Source of the DNA: Eremomyces bilateralis CBS 781.70
Lineage: Eukaryota; Ascomycota; Dothideomycetes; Eremomycetales; Eremomycetaceae
Direction of reading: 5' to 3'
NCBI RefSeq assembly: GCF_010015585.1
Contig: NW_022985089.1
Location: 15,812-79,811, forward strand
Length of the DNA: 64,000 bases
Position 1 is the stretch's first letter. Each line of letters opens with the position of its first letter. Position numbers and translations under genes: made by a program. This document shows, piece by piece, positions 31,950-42,402 of this stretch. A model generated the notes under the pieces. The model did no database searches. It was not told the DNA's origin and was given only the letters and a program-made list of their open reading frames with translations.

Positions 31950-31999
31950 ATGGCCGCCCCACAACCAGAGGTTGTGGGGCGGCCATGGGGCACGGATAC
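31937..31999. repeat. Perfect palindrome, 30-bp arms, 3-nt loop, over the RPA12-like start codon
   Basis: Bases 31937-31966 are the exact reverse complement of 31970-31999 around the loop AGA. Both arms are GC-rich and each contains CCATGG. The ATG of the downstream gene (31950) sits in the left arm. In RNA this would form a very stable stem over the start codon. Confidence 0.95.
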
Positions 32000-32454
32000 T
32001 GTCCTCTTTTGTACCAGTTGTGGGAGTATACTGGATCGGCATTCTCCTGAAAAAACGACGATCACTTGTAATGTTTGCCATAGCCTGAATAAAAGTGAGC
32101 TTGATTCAATCCACGTTCTGTTTTCACTGCTAAGCTTAAGTGTAGATAACTGGCCCACCTCTGTTACAACTAAATCCAAACCTGATGCTTTCCCGTCGGC
32201 TCTCCTGCAAAAGCGGAGTGTGGTAAATCAAACGATGAATTTGGAAGATGCACAAACTTGGCCGTCGACGTCTCAATCATGCCCCTCCTGTAATAATCCG
32301 ACGATGTGGTTCAAAGACGTTCAATTACGTAGTGCAGACGAAGGGACCACAATCTTTTACCATTGTCCCAGATGCAATCACAGGTATGAAAGACTGCAAA
32401 TCTCCCTTAAGCTATAATGTTCTAATATTTCAAAGATACAATTCCGATAATTGA
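31950..32454 (+). CDS. RPA12: DNA-directed RNA polymerase I subunit RPA12-like
   Basis: Three exons (31950-32094, 32146-32383, 32436-32454) with introns of 51 and 52 nt give 133 aa, close to the family's roughly 120-125. The N-terminal zinc ribbon is FCTSCGSILD ... TCNVC. The linker KPDAFPSAL is typical. The C-terminal TFIIS-type ribbon is CPSCNN, the RNA-cleavage loop QLRSADEGTTIFYHC and CPRCNHRYNSDN. Using the second intron restores the usual short C-terminus after HRY. RPA12 gives Pol I its transcript-cleavage activity in the nucleolus. Oddly, residues 1-16 are encoded entirely by the palindrome, so the N-terminus is about 12 residues longer than expected, and no alternative in-frame ATG exists close by. 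Confidence 0.85.
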
Positions 32455-32854
32455 TGTCGGCTTCGGTGTTGGATCAGCCACTAGGACCATGCTCTGCTAG
32501 GACGCCTGCTATTATGGCAATTGTGGTACCGAGACACCGTCGCCCAGGACACTCTGGCTCCCAGGACACCTGAGAGACGGGGACACATATTATACTAAGA
32601 CACCCGATGCACTATGACGTCTCCAGTACCAGGACACAGCAGGAGACACCAGATAAACATGGCTGCGCTAGGATTGTGAGAACGTCAGATTTGCCGTGCC
32701 AGCATGGCTGGGCTGATAATGGGTCACTTGTGGGTGAGGCCAAAAATGACTCAGAAGTCCGCGCAGTGGGCAGTCTGCATGGTAGGCAGTCCGCAGGAAC
32801 TCTCTCAGGTATCCGAAAACATATACGCTGATATCGGGCGTGGTCAGTAATGGA

Positions 32855-32945
32855 CTCCCGAAGTCCGCAGATCCCGATTTTGGGAAACCTGACAATTAGG
32901 TTCCCAAATCTGGGATCCAAGTCCTCGAGGTCCCCAAAAAGGGCA
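32855..32945 (+). repeat. Dispersed repeat, copy D
   Basis: The shortest copy. It retains GGTTCCCAAATCTGGGATCC (palindromic core), then AAGTCCTCGAGG and a CCCCAAAAAGGG block aligned with copy C. Confidence 0.7.
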
Positions 32946-33079
32946 CTCTATCTTGATTGGCCAACTACCATGACATCAAATCGTGACAATTGGTGCCTAC
33001 CTCCACCAGGTACTAGCTCCCATTGGACTTTGCGCCGTGCGGACTAGTTACGGGTAGCTTAGGGAAATTCGCACGTTCC

Positions 33080-33658
33080 CGTGTGGCGGATCCGCTTATG
33101 CGGGACGAGCCTTAGCACTATTCTAGCTCCCGTACGAGCGCTTAGCCCGTATATACAATAGGATAATAATCTATAGTCTCGTGCGGCCGATCCATCAACG
33201 CGGGACGAGCCTTAGGCTCTCGCATGGCGCAGGTTCCCGTGTGGCCGAAAAAATCCACGCTCGCGTGCGGGCGCTTCGCCCGTATCGACAAGCAAGCCAA
33301 TGGTTCGGGCGGCAGATTGTGCCGTGCGGCGGATCCGCTCATGTGGACGAGCCTTAGCACTATTCCATCTCCCGTGCGAGCGCTTAGCCCGCGTACACAA
33401 TAGGACAAACCAAGCCACAGTCTCGTGCCGTCGTGCGGCGGATCCGCTCATGCGGACGAGCCTTAGCACTATTCCAGCTCCCGTACGAGCGCTTAGCCCA
33501 TGTACACAATAGGAGAAAACAAGCCACAGTCTCGCGTCGTCGTGCGGCGAATTCTTCGACATGGGCTGAGCCATGCTCTCGGCGGATCGAGCGCCAAGAC
33601 TGTCCTAGTCCTATTGTGTACGCGGACTAAGCGCTCGTACGGGAGCTGGAATAGTGCT
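33080..33658. repeat. Ladder of about 109-bp units with an inverted terminal copy
   Basis: Recognisable units start at about 33080, 33187 (diverged, with an insert), 33324, 33432 and 33541 (broken). Landmarks in each are CGGCGGATCCGC, GACGAGCCTTAGCACTATTC, GAGCGCTTAGCCC and CACAATAGG. At 33609-33658 the same landmarks occur as reverse complement. The strongest units (33324 and 33432) differ by few bases. It encodes nothing convincing. Confidence 0.85.
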
Positions 33659-34345
33659 TTTTGAAGTAAGTGATTGTATTCTTGTCTTGAGTACAGGCCG
33701 GCGAGATGCCTATATGTATATGCATTCCCAACTCTGTTGCATGTTTCATCCACCGTGATATCTAACGGGAGAAGTGCACCATACTTTGCAGGTACAAAGC
33801 CCGCACGGCCCCCGTCATTTCAGGCACTTTGGTGTCTAACGCGATTGGTTGAATAAACAGCAGAAACCAGTGGCGATGAATATCAGACTGCGGATGAAGA
33901 GAGCGATGCCAAGATTTTAGAACATGGAAATTGGAAGAGCAGAGGAATAAGCCACATGATAACGACTAAGAGGGCACTTCTCTTAGGAATTTCTGGATTC
34001 GATAGACTGATAATAAGCAAAATTCACTCCGACACTGATTCTGAAAACGAGCTGCCTCTGCTGAACGCTGTTCAGTGCGGGGTCCCAAAGTCCGGAAAGC
34101 GGTGGCATTCCTGCCGCAGCTTCGAGCTCGGCAGAAACTATAGAGATCCGTCCCCGTGGGCGCGTCTTGAGGTCACTGTAGATATGCTGTGATCGCACCG
34201 AAAGAAATAGGATATACTGAGGGTTCAGCATTGCTGTAGGGTTGAGCTTTGAACGAGCTGTTGGTCGTCCGCAAACTTACGCCCATCCAGAGCGCGATAT
34301 CTCTAGTCTACAGGCCATTAAAGCGTGGATAAGCGCATCATCTGC

Positions 34346-35875
34346 TCAGAGCAACTCATCATCCGCCTGAAGGGATCGACCTGTCTTACGCTTCCTACGG
34401 GCGGGTTGGTGCGTCCTTGCGCGTTTCGTCGGCAGATTCGTTGGCATTGCAAGCTCGTCCATCGATGTTTCGGATTCTTCGTGTACAGTGTTACCCGCGA
34501 AGAGCTCGTTCTGCGTAGACTGGCTGGTTGACGTGAAGGAGGTTAAGTAAGCTTCGGCTACGGCAATTTCAGGCTCATCCTCAGCATCAGCTCTCTCATT
34601 CGCACGCGCAATGAATTCTCCTCTTGTTTCCTTCGCCAAATCTTGCAGATTCCGGAAGCCACGCAGGCCTTGCCGGCAACTATCCGGATTATCGGTCAAA
34701 GCAAACGCCCTCGCCTGGGTTGTATAGTACTCGGGCTGCCCGTCCTGCTCTACCGGTTCGGTCGGATGCATCGTATACAACTGCAATGTGCCGGTCCCGC
34801 TGTGGTAGGTCGACCCGAATGCGTAGGCATTTCCGTCACACTCAGGCTCGTCCAGTCCGTACGACTGCATCTTGTGCATGCCGCGGGCTCCACACGCGAG
34901 ATCCTGCGTGATCTGGCGCTTGGCCTCTGACGCCTTCCCGTCTGGCCCCTTCGCTTCTAGGAAGAAGTTTGGAAGTGCCGGCCTGTGTCGCTGGCTCGTG
35001 GGGATGATGTATGGTGCAAGGTCATCCCGCACTTCGGAGCGGATCTGCGTTGGGCGAGAGCCATTGTAGTAGTCTGGTTTTGCGTTCGAAATGCGGTCGC
35101 CGAGTGGCTTGAGGTTATTGAACAACTGATTGTAGCCGGATGGTATGTTGGCCTTGCCTCTGATGATCGGGAAGACTTGGCTCATTACTTCAGCTTCGGT
35201 CATGGCCTCTTCGTTCTTCAGCTGGAATTCCTCGAAGGCCCCATCGGAGAACTGAGAGGGTGATAAAGATGGCCTAGGTTGTGCCAGCCGCTCTTGTATG
35301 TCCTCCCAGTTGTTTGGTTTGGGTCCTCGGTTGTATGGATATATCCCCTTATCAATAAGTGCCTGCTCAAAGGCCGGACCTTTTGACGAGATTGACGTCG
35401 CCCGCGTGTTCGAGTTCACCGTGCTAGACCGGTCGGTACCCTTGTCGGATAGAGCACGTCCTGAGCTCATCTTGACTTGTGCTTCCTGTTCTGGGTACTG
35501 AGATAATTAGCACCACTTCTCTATTGCATTGACAGGACTAACTCCTCGGATATCGCGAAGGTCTGGACCACCACGTCGGGCAAAGCGCTTGAGCTGTTTG
35601 ACGAGATCGCCTTTAACGACAGACTCTGCTCGCTGTTTCGAGGTAATAGGCCGGACTGCCCGTCGATTGAACTCTCGAAGAGCGCGACGACAGAGGGGCA
35701 CCCGCGAAAGATTGTCCCAGAACTCTGGTGGCGTCTTGCTGCGTGATCGTCGTAACCGTTTTTGGCATTTGGTAGGCGGTTGAGGTTGCAGTTCTGGCTC
35801 TGCCGTCGGCGCTGCTTCAGTTGTCCGTTTCCGTTTTCGAACTTGAGACTTTAACTCCTGTGCTAGATGCATCAT
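34346..35875 (-). CDS. DUF7924-like protein with PD-(D/E)XK-like signature
   Basis: Exons 35543-35875 and 34346-35497 with a 45-nt intron (GTTAGT...CTCAG) give 494 aa. The N-terminus is basic (RKRKRTTE, KRLRRSRSK) and then has PEFWDNLSRVPLCRRALREFNRR, shown here as PEFWDNLSRV and RRALREFNRR. The central domain carries PIIRGKANIPSGYN, NAKPDYYNG, ALPNFFLEAKGPDGKASEA and QDLACGARGMHKMQSYG, the pattern I associate with DUF7924. The PD...ExK pair (KPDYY and LEAKG) looks like a restriction-enzyme-fold active site. The C-terminus has a basic stretch KRARTHQPARRKRKTG, a likely nuclear signal. This family is widespread in fungi and of unknown function. Confidence 0.82.
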
Positions 35876-36211
35876 TGATCATGAACGAGATGGAGCGAAG
35901 GTTACATAGATATAAGTTATGCAGACACTCTTGTAAGCGCTGTGAAATGCGGAGGAGGGTGGGGTCTCGTTGGTTGGAGCGCGTGCTTGGCAGCAATGAC
36001 TCACAAAGTCACGATAACATCGCATCGATTGGCGGTCATTGCTGCTACCTGAGACTCCCAACATGGAAATGGGATTGTCGATCAGCGTGCCGAAGTCAGC
36101 GCATTTAATTCCTCTTCTCATATATTCTGTCCACGCTTGCAAGCTGCGTTGGCAAGCTAGTAGACTTTCTACGCTGCGCTACTCAACCATGTTTTTGCTC
36201 TCTTTTCCGTC
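35876..36211. other. Divergent promoter region
   Basis: Separates the DUF7924-like gene (minus) and the CK1-like kinase (plus). No other feature. Confidence 0.5.
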
Positions 36212-37201
36212 ATGAAGCCTATTGTTGTCCGGAACAAGTACCAATTGGACCTCCGGCTGGGCGGCGGCTCTTATGGCGAAGTGTATCAATGTTAGTACAG
36301 ATCAGAGGATATTTTAAGGGAAACCTAATCGATATCGCAGGTCACAACATCCAAACAGGACAAGAAGTCGCTTTAAAGCTCGAGTATAACCAAATAAGTC
36401 CTTCACACCTTGAGAATGAAGTCGAAATCTACAATGAACTCGCCGGTGTGCCGGGCATCCCTCAGGTATACTGGCATGGATACGAATGCGAGTTCAGGGT
36501 GATGGCATTTGAGCTTCTCGGACCAAATCTAGAGAACCTCTTCAACTACTGTAGTCGGAGGTTCTCGCTGAAGACAGTGCTGATGCTGGCGGATCAGCTT
36601 ATCCCTCGATTCCAGTGCATTCATTCCAAAGGGTACATCCACAGGGATGTCAAACCGGACAATCTGCTCATGGGCGACGGCAAGCAAGGAAATACAGTCT
36701 ACATGACTGATATTGGCCTGGCCAAGGAAATTGAAGGCGGAGATCGGCAAAGCTATCCTGTGGTTGGGACACTGCGGTACGCCAGCATCAACGCACACTT
36801 AGGGAAAGGTAAGACTAGCACGTTTGAAAGAATGACGCATCTGACGTGGCAATCTAGAGCAATCCCCTCATGATGACATAGAATCACTTGGATATGTCTT
36901 CCTTTATTTTCTTCGGGGTTCTCTCCCGTGGCAGAGCCTGAAGGCCAAATCACCGGAGAAAGAGACAATGATCTTGGAGAGAAAACAGCATGTGCAAGAG
37001 GACGATCTCTTCGATGGTGTTCCAGAGGAATTCAAGAAGTATTTCGAGCACGTCCGGTCCGGGGAGAAACTCGACTACAGCTATTTGCTCCGCTTGTTCC
37101 GCAATCTGTTCCGCCGTAAGGGCTTCGAGTATGATTATGTCTTCGACTGGACTATACTAAAGTTTCTAGAAGAACCTGAAGGGAAACAGAAGAGCAGTTA
37201 A
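36212..37201 (+). CDS. Casein kinase 1-family protein kinase
   Basis: Three exons (36212-36290, 36341-36808, 36858-37201) with 49-50 nt introns give 296 aa. The Gly loop is LGGGSYGEVY, the ATP lysine lies in EVALKLE, and the catalytic loop is YIHRDVKPDNLLMG at about residue 125. The CK1 hallmark TLRYASINAHLGK replaces the usual APE, followed by SPHDDIESLGYVFLYFLRGSLPW and YDYVFDWT. The magnesium motif is DIG (TDIGLAKE) rather than DFG at about residue 148. It is essentially a bare kinase domain with a short tail, lacking the long C-terminal extension of HRR25 or YCK types. It is probably a diverged extra CK1 copy rather than the core gene. Confidence 0.88.
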
Positions 37202-37265
37202 TATTTTCAAGGAATGTGCAGTGTGAGAAGGCGAGAGCAACCATTGCCAAGCTGGTTAAGAAAAG

Positions 37266-38749
37266 CTACGCAGTATGCACCCAAGAACCCTCCCGCTTTA
37301 GCTTATTCCCCCTTTCCTTCCTAACTTTAGCAATCCATGCCTCCACCCTGGCAACAGCGCTCCCTGGGGATTGCCTATTTTCCAACAGAAGTGAGAGAAC
37401 CTCTGCTGGGCTGAACTCCGACTCGGGCACTCGACTAGCAAAGTTTTTGGCATGTCGCTCGACGGCTTCGTTATCGTTTCCATCTGATCCTTTAAAAACG
37501 ATGCGGAATAGTTGGCAAATAATGTCTTTATCGGCCAGCCGGAACTGGATCTTCCAGTCCACGCGGCCGGGACGAATGAGTGCGTCGTCCAGTCGTTCGA
37601 TGTAATTGGTTGTCATGATGAGCACCCGGCCTTCTTGCGACCCTACTCCATCAAGAGCGTTGAGCAGCCCGGACAGCGTTACTTCCTTCCCCTGCTTTTC
37701 CGAAAGGCTTGACATAGGATTAGGGTGTTCCGTTTCCTTGTCTTGCGATCGGCTTTGGCTGGCTACGTCTACGTCTTCCAGGAGGATCACGCAGTGTTGC
37801 GGCAACTGGGCGAACAACATGTTTAGAGTACGGTCGTCGACGCTCGCCAGGTTCAGAATGTAAATGTCCAGGTCGAAATGCCCCGCAATCGACAGACTAA
37901 GGCTGGATTTGCCAGTTCCGGGCGGTCCGTACAGCAAGTAGCCCCGTCGATAAGGGATGCCGCGCTTGGTGTACCATTCCCGCGTATCCGGGTCAAGGAA
38001 GCTCGAGATATCGCTCAAAAGGGCTTCTTTCTCCTTGTCCTCGTGGAGGACGGTCGATATCTGTCGGATGCATCGCGCCTTGGACTGCTCCCACCTCCCG
38101 CTTCGAACTTCAAATATTAGCGTTTGGCCCTGGAGATCGTCCAGGTACCTCTGACGACATTCCTCCAATAGATCCTTCAGAATGCGTGAAGACCACCCGA
38201 GGCACGAAATCGAGACTTCTTCTCTGTCTCGGAAGAGATCTCCTTTCTTCTCCATACGGCGGTACACGAGCGGGTAGTTCTTGTACCAGAATCGAAGTTC
38301 TCCATTCCAAGGCGCATATTGTAGAGGCTTCTTCACTGAGCCGTTTGCACCCGGACCGTAGCCTTTCTTCAGGTCGATGTTGACAAGGAACGAGCGGCTA
38401 TCTTTGGCAAATGGCTGGTTTGACACCCAGGCGAGAACCATTTCGTGCACCTCGCTGTTGCATGAGACGTGGACGGTCGAAGCTGCTGATTGTAAGGAAG
38501 CTTGAATGACCTTTTCGAGAAAATGGACTGACAAAAAGATTTCTGCACCCAGTTCGATATGTCTTGATAGCCACGTTTGTATAAGAACACAAGAAATCCA
38601 CAGAGGCAAACCAAAGGAACGACTGCATCTAAGTTGATCCCCGTGTATCGTTGGATGACAGGGGAGATACGAGACAAGCCTGGGAAGAACAATTCCAGGA
38701 CTGACACCTGTCCTTGTGGGAGCGGTTGGAATGGTGAGCTACTGGCCAT
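37266..38749 (-). CDS. BCS1-like AAA ATPase
   Basis: Exons 38533-38749 and 37266-38482 with a 50-nt intron (GTCAGT...CAGCAG) give 477 aa; the tandem CAGCAG acceptor allows one extra codon. A membrane span lies at about residues 43-62 (VVPLVCLCGFLVFLY). The BCS1 N-terminal domain follows (HEMVLAWVSNQPFAKDSR...). The AAA core has Walker A LYGPPGTGKSS at about residue 257, Walker B VILLEDVDVA at about 308, and TTNYIERLDDALIRPGRVD. Yeast Bcs1 inserts the Rieske protein in mitochondria. Fungi hold many paralogues of unknown role, and this one is likely such a copy because the insert between the Walker B and sensor motifs is short and the tail is unusual. It is convergent with the CK1 gene (64 bp apart). 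Confidence 0.88.
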
Positions 38750-39401
38750 ATTGATGACGGATATAGAGAAAGGCAGAATTAGTTATAAACACTTCTTTCG
38801 GTGCCCGATTTGAAGTAAGGACTGGTAACTCAGCTTTCCATTCCCTTTTGTTCCCGTATTTATATCCAAGCATAAGTCGAGAGCATTATGATCGTCATGT
38901 CGGAGTGCCGACCAGCCCCTTCGCATATGAAGATATCCCTATTTTCGCATCAATCCGACATGTTGGTAACGATAAGCTAGTGAAGCTTATCTTCCATTGG
39001 CTGTGAGTATACCGTGAGGCTTGAGGCGTTAGTTCTCTAACACGTTGAAAAGCTTGTGCCGAATCATCACGCGACTGACTTAACAGCGTGCTTCTTCCAT
39101 ATGCGGAGGGCGCATTATAGGTAGTACTAGTGAAACGGGATGAAATGAAACGGGATAAAATGAAACGGAATGATATGAAACAGAATGAAATGAAATAGAA
39201 TGAAATGGAATAGAATGACATAGAACGATATAGAACGATAAAATATAAATACTGCACACTGGAATGGTGCAATATGAAGGACCAATCAGCATGGAACACG
39301 TAGACAAACCCACATAGAGGGGCTGATAAAGTATTTCATTTTACACCATTTCATATCATTTCAGTTTCTTCCATTTCGCGTGCTCAGCTCTTTTTGAAAT
39401 T
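38750..39401. other. Intergenic region with inverted low-complexity pair
   Basis: Contains GAAATG-rich DNA at 39131-39246 and its inverse (CATTTC-rich) at 39334-39379. No gene. Confidence 0.6.
39131..39379. repeat. Inverted pair of GAAATG-type low-complexity tracts
   Basis: 39131-39246 is a purine-rich tract built on TGAAATGAAA/TAGAATGAAA-like units. 39334-39379 is the pyrimidine-rich reverse-complement type (CATTTCATATCATTTCAG), with about 88 bp between them. Confidence 0.75.
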
Positions 39402-40024
39402 ATGGATCAGAACATGGCACCAGTCCTTGTCCACTCTAACGCACAGATCGAAAAGTTCATCAACAAGATCAACAAGAAAGTGACGCAATTAAAAATTAAC
39501 GATCTAACGCGGGGCGACCAAGATCTTTTGCGAAACCGGCTCAAAATCGTTTGGGCGGAGCCAAACGACCATGATGGCTCGGCAACAAAATGGCGAAAGG
39601 CTCGGGCCCATCGTGCGTACAAGGAAATTCAAGACGAAAGCGATCATTTACTTCTTGTTGTGGTGTTGGTCATCGCGCCAACAGAAATCGCTAAAACAAG
39701 TTTCGACGTCGTCCTGGACTACCTGCTCCGCCTGGAAACTTACAACCCATATCGTCTGCAATTGAGTGCAGGTACAAAGAGGTTCTTTGAGTCAATGGCC
39801 GCAGAACAGGGTTTTGCTAGCAACCGTCGCTACCTCAGTTTAATACAGTCTTTATTCCCTCAAAGTTTGTGGTCTTATTTTTCCACAAAAAGATATAAAG
39901 CTGACTTGAACAGGCGAAGAACTGAGACGTGAGTCATGTAGATCTTCTTAGCAGAGATACACTATTGATCTAATACTGCAGAAATACAACTGGCATACAC
40001 GAACATACCGCTCGAGAACATTGA
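39402..40024 (+). CDS. Unassigned 189-aa protein
   Basis: Exon 39402-39928, a 53-nt intron (GTGAGT...TGCAG), then 39982-40024. The unspliced frame would stop two codons later at 39932, so only the tail depends on the splice. Features are a basic N-terminal helix (IEKFINKINKKVTQLK), a hydrophobic run LLLVVVLVIAPTEI near residue 85, and a helical C-half (FDVVLDYLLRLETYN, YLSLIQSLFPQSLWSYF). No recognised domain; a 67-codon frame downstream (40029-40229) may be a later exon but its phase does not fit the best donor. Confidence 0.5.
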
Positions 40025-41487
40025 TAAATTGTTCTACATAATGCGGAAAGGAATCGAAACAAGTAAACAATGGAATTCAGAGAGGGAGCGGGGCGAGAAA
40101 ACCTCCAGTTTCGTGACCGGCCTAATACCCACCGGTGACAAAGATTGCTGCTTCACTATCACGATCGGCCGTGAAGATATAATGCGAGGTCTCCTGCAGC
40201 TCGGGCTCACACAACTTAAGCTCGAGTGAATTTGAACTCGCAGCTGCCCAATACTTCACAAGAATGCCATGGAGGAACATAAAACGACCTCTCCGTATCA
40301 CTAGCCCATCCCTCTTCACGGATCGTAACCCAGTCTTTCTCACGAACTCTCACGAATCCGTTTTTGAAGGATATCCATTTTGCAGACTGTCCGCCCTCAT
40401 ACAGTCCATCTCCCCGACACCATAAATTATAAATTGTCTAGTCGTTTATGTTAGCTGTGAGCTAAAGGAATGGAGATTAGTCTAACCGTTTGCCCTTTTG
40501 CTTGCTCCTCTTCTTGCGTCACTGTCTGCACTGTCTGCTCCTCAGTCATGTACTCTGCTTTTGTTTTGCTGGGCCAAATATTGGCCTAGGGTCAGTTAGA
40601 TCAGATCACGTATAGAATTTGATTTCCTCACCAAATGTCGAAATGGAGGAATCTCCACTCTCCACTTAGAGGATGAGCGGATATGAGAGATGAGTAGGCT
40701 TAGGGAGAGGTGCTCAAATTGCTGGAAGATGCCTTATTCTATGCGCATATGCCGTTTTCCGCACTGTAAGAGGAAGTGGAACCAGTGAAGTTGTCGTTTA
40801 CCACTTCAAAGGGTGTCGTGTCCCATGTGTTCAGCAGGTTCGAGGATGGAGAAGCTGGATGTAATTTGGCTTCAAAATATACGTTAACGAACTCATCGGG
40901 GAGGTGTAAAAGGTGTACATAGAAGAACATGCTTAGACCACTGCAAATGAAGTTGACTGTGTTGGAGTTAAGCAAGATCAGGTCTAAGGCGTGGGTGCCC
41001 GATGAATGAATAAACGGGGTGCTGCGTCAGATTCCCCCTGTAAATGTTCCTAGGGCATTAACAGGTCAAGTGACTTAAAAGTGGAACAAACCACAGGTAT
41101 GTGGCACCTCTGACGAACGATAATTAGATAATTTGCATTACTGCCCAACCTGAGCTATGTGGCAAATAATGTATCATGTGATTTGCTCTTCATTCGTTTA
41201 CCTGCGGATTATTTCGGGATGCTTCAGTTCTCGCCCGGAACGACGAACAGCGTCGGTCAGTTACCCAAGTCGAAAATGCCAGAGCTGTCAACCAAAAGGT
41301 TCAAACGGCACTACTCCTTGAGTGGGTTTGAGCGAGAGAGTAGTAGGTGTCACATGCCATTTGCTGGACGCGTCGCGAAAATTGCAAGCTGGATTACAGA
41401 ATCTGGTTATGTAATAGGTTCCCACAGCAATTCGAGGAACGGTCTTCGCGAATTGGTTTCATTAAATTAGCTCTCATTTGCGACACC
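40025..41487. other. Intergenic region
   Basis: Two short frames (40739-40975 minus, 41159-41470 plus) show no motifs or homology I recognise and are not called. Confidence 0.4.
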
Positions 41488-42402
41488 CTATGATGCAGGA
41501 CGTCTCGATGGTCCGCCGTTCTGCAGGAGCTCGAATCGGCGCCCGACTGGCCATCGTGTGAATTTCCATCGAATTTGTTCCAATACACTCGCCTCCCTCC
41601 GATAACGCCCAGCCGCGGCCCAAACAAATAGATTCCACCGCAATCGTGCAAAAAAGCCCCAGTTTTGAGGTATATGAAAGTTGTGTATAGATGCGTACTC
41701 GAAGAAAATTGGATAGAAGCCAGCGTAATCCCAATCTATCAACCACAGTCGGCCTGAAGGATCAAGGAGAATATTTCGGGGCGCAAGGTCATGATGAGTG
41801 AATACCAATGTATCAACTCTTGAAGGTATTCGACATTTAGAGTTTACCGAACCTTGGGTCGCTGCCTTCATCGCAGTCCGAATCGAGATAAAACCAGCCC
41901 AAAACCTGATGAAATATGTGATGTCCTTTGGGGATGCCCTCGCAGGGAGTCCGTAGCGATCTTCGAGCCAGAATGATCTGCACTCGCCAGTGGCTAGAGA
42001 GCCTGCGGTTGTCGAGGTTATCGACCTCATCAGATGGATAGAACGGCGAAGTTGTAGAGCCAGATTTGCAGTCGCGAGCCATCCTAATTTCGTCCACATA
42101 GCTTCTAGAGTTGTACCCTGGATACGGTCTATGATGCAATACGCATTGCCATTGTATTGAACTACCCTCTGAATTCGAGGAGCGGGAATGCCGAGTTGAA
42201 GGGCATTTTCAATAGCTTTCACAGTATCTTCTGCTAAGGGAGGTTTGTAATGCTTAGCCAGTAGATTCCTTGACAGTAGGAACACGCTGGAGATTGGTTC
42301 GATTCGAGGGGAGGCGACAATATACCGTGCCAGTTCATCGTCAGTGTAATCATGGAGACGATCTTCATGAAAGTCCGTATGCATGATCCGGGGCAAGGCC
42401 AC
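41488..42402 (-). CDS. APH-fold phosphotransferase family protein
   Basis: Single exon, 304 aa. The N-lobe is short, with LLAKHYKPP as the likely beta3 lysine segment and CIIDRIQGTTLEAMW as the hinge. The catalytic loop FTHHDLAPRNILLDPSGR is at about residue 200, with H-x-D-x4-N kept (HDLAPRN), and the metal Asp lies in WLIDWDYAGFYP. That makes it catalytically plausible. These fungal proteins are aminoglycoside-phosphotransferase-like in fold and usually of unknown substrate; antibiotic resistance should not be inferred. No pathway genes are adjacent. Confidence 0.88.
   Translation of the reverse strand: MALPRIMHTDFHEDRLHDYTDDELARYIVASPRIEPISSVFLLSRNLLAKHYKPPLAEDTVKAIENALQLGIPAPRIQRVVQYNGNAYCIIDRIQGTTLEAMWTKLGWLATANLALQLRRSIHLMRSITSTTAGSLATGECRSFWLEDRYGLPARASPKDITYFIRFWAGFISIRTAMKAATQGSVNSKCRIPSRVDTLVFTHHDLAPRNILLDPSGRLWLIDWDYAGFYPIFFEYASIHNFHIPQNWGFFARLRWNLFVWAAAGRYRREASVLEQIRWKFTRWPVGRRFELLQNGGPSRRPAS

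Larger units (their letters stand above)
32455..34345. other. Repeat-rich intergenic region
   Basis: From left to right: a run of GGACAC-like hexamers (about 32530-32655), copy D of the dispersed repeat (32855-32945), the roughly 109-bp repeat ladder (33080-33658), and a fragmentary open frame (33956-34192). That frame contains SDTDSENELPLLNAV, resembling an acidic stretch in the SANT-like protein at 51.7-53.9 kb. No intact gene is seen. Confidence 0.6.

Noticed and set aside
41488-42402. Antibiotic-resistance gene reading of the APH-fold protein
   Set aside because: Fungal APH-family proteins are mostly of unknown substrate and no resistance context exists; the fold assignment alone is kept.
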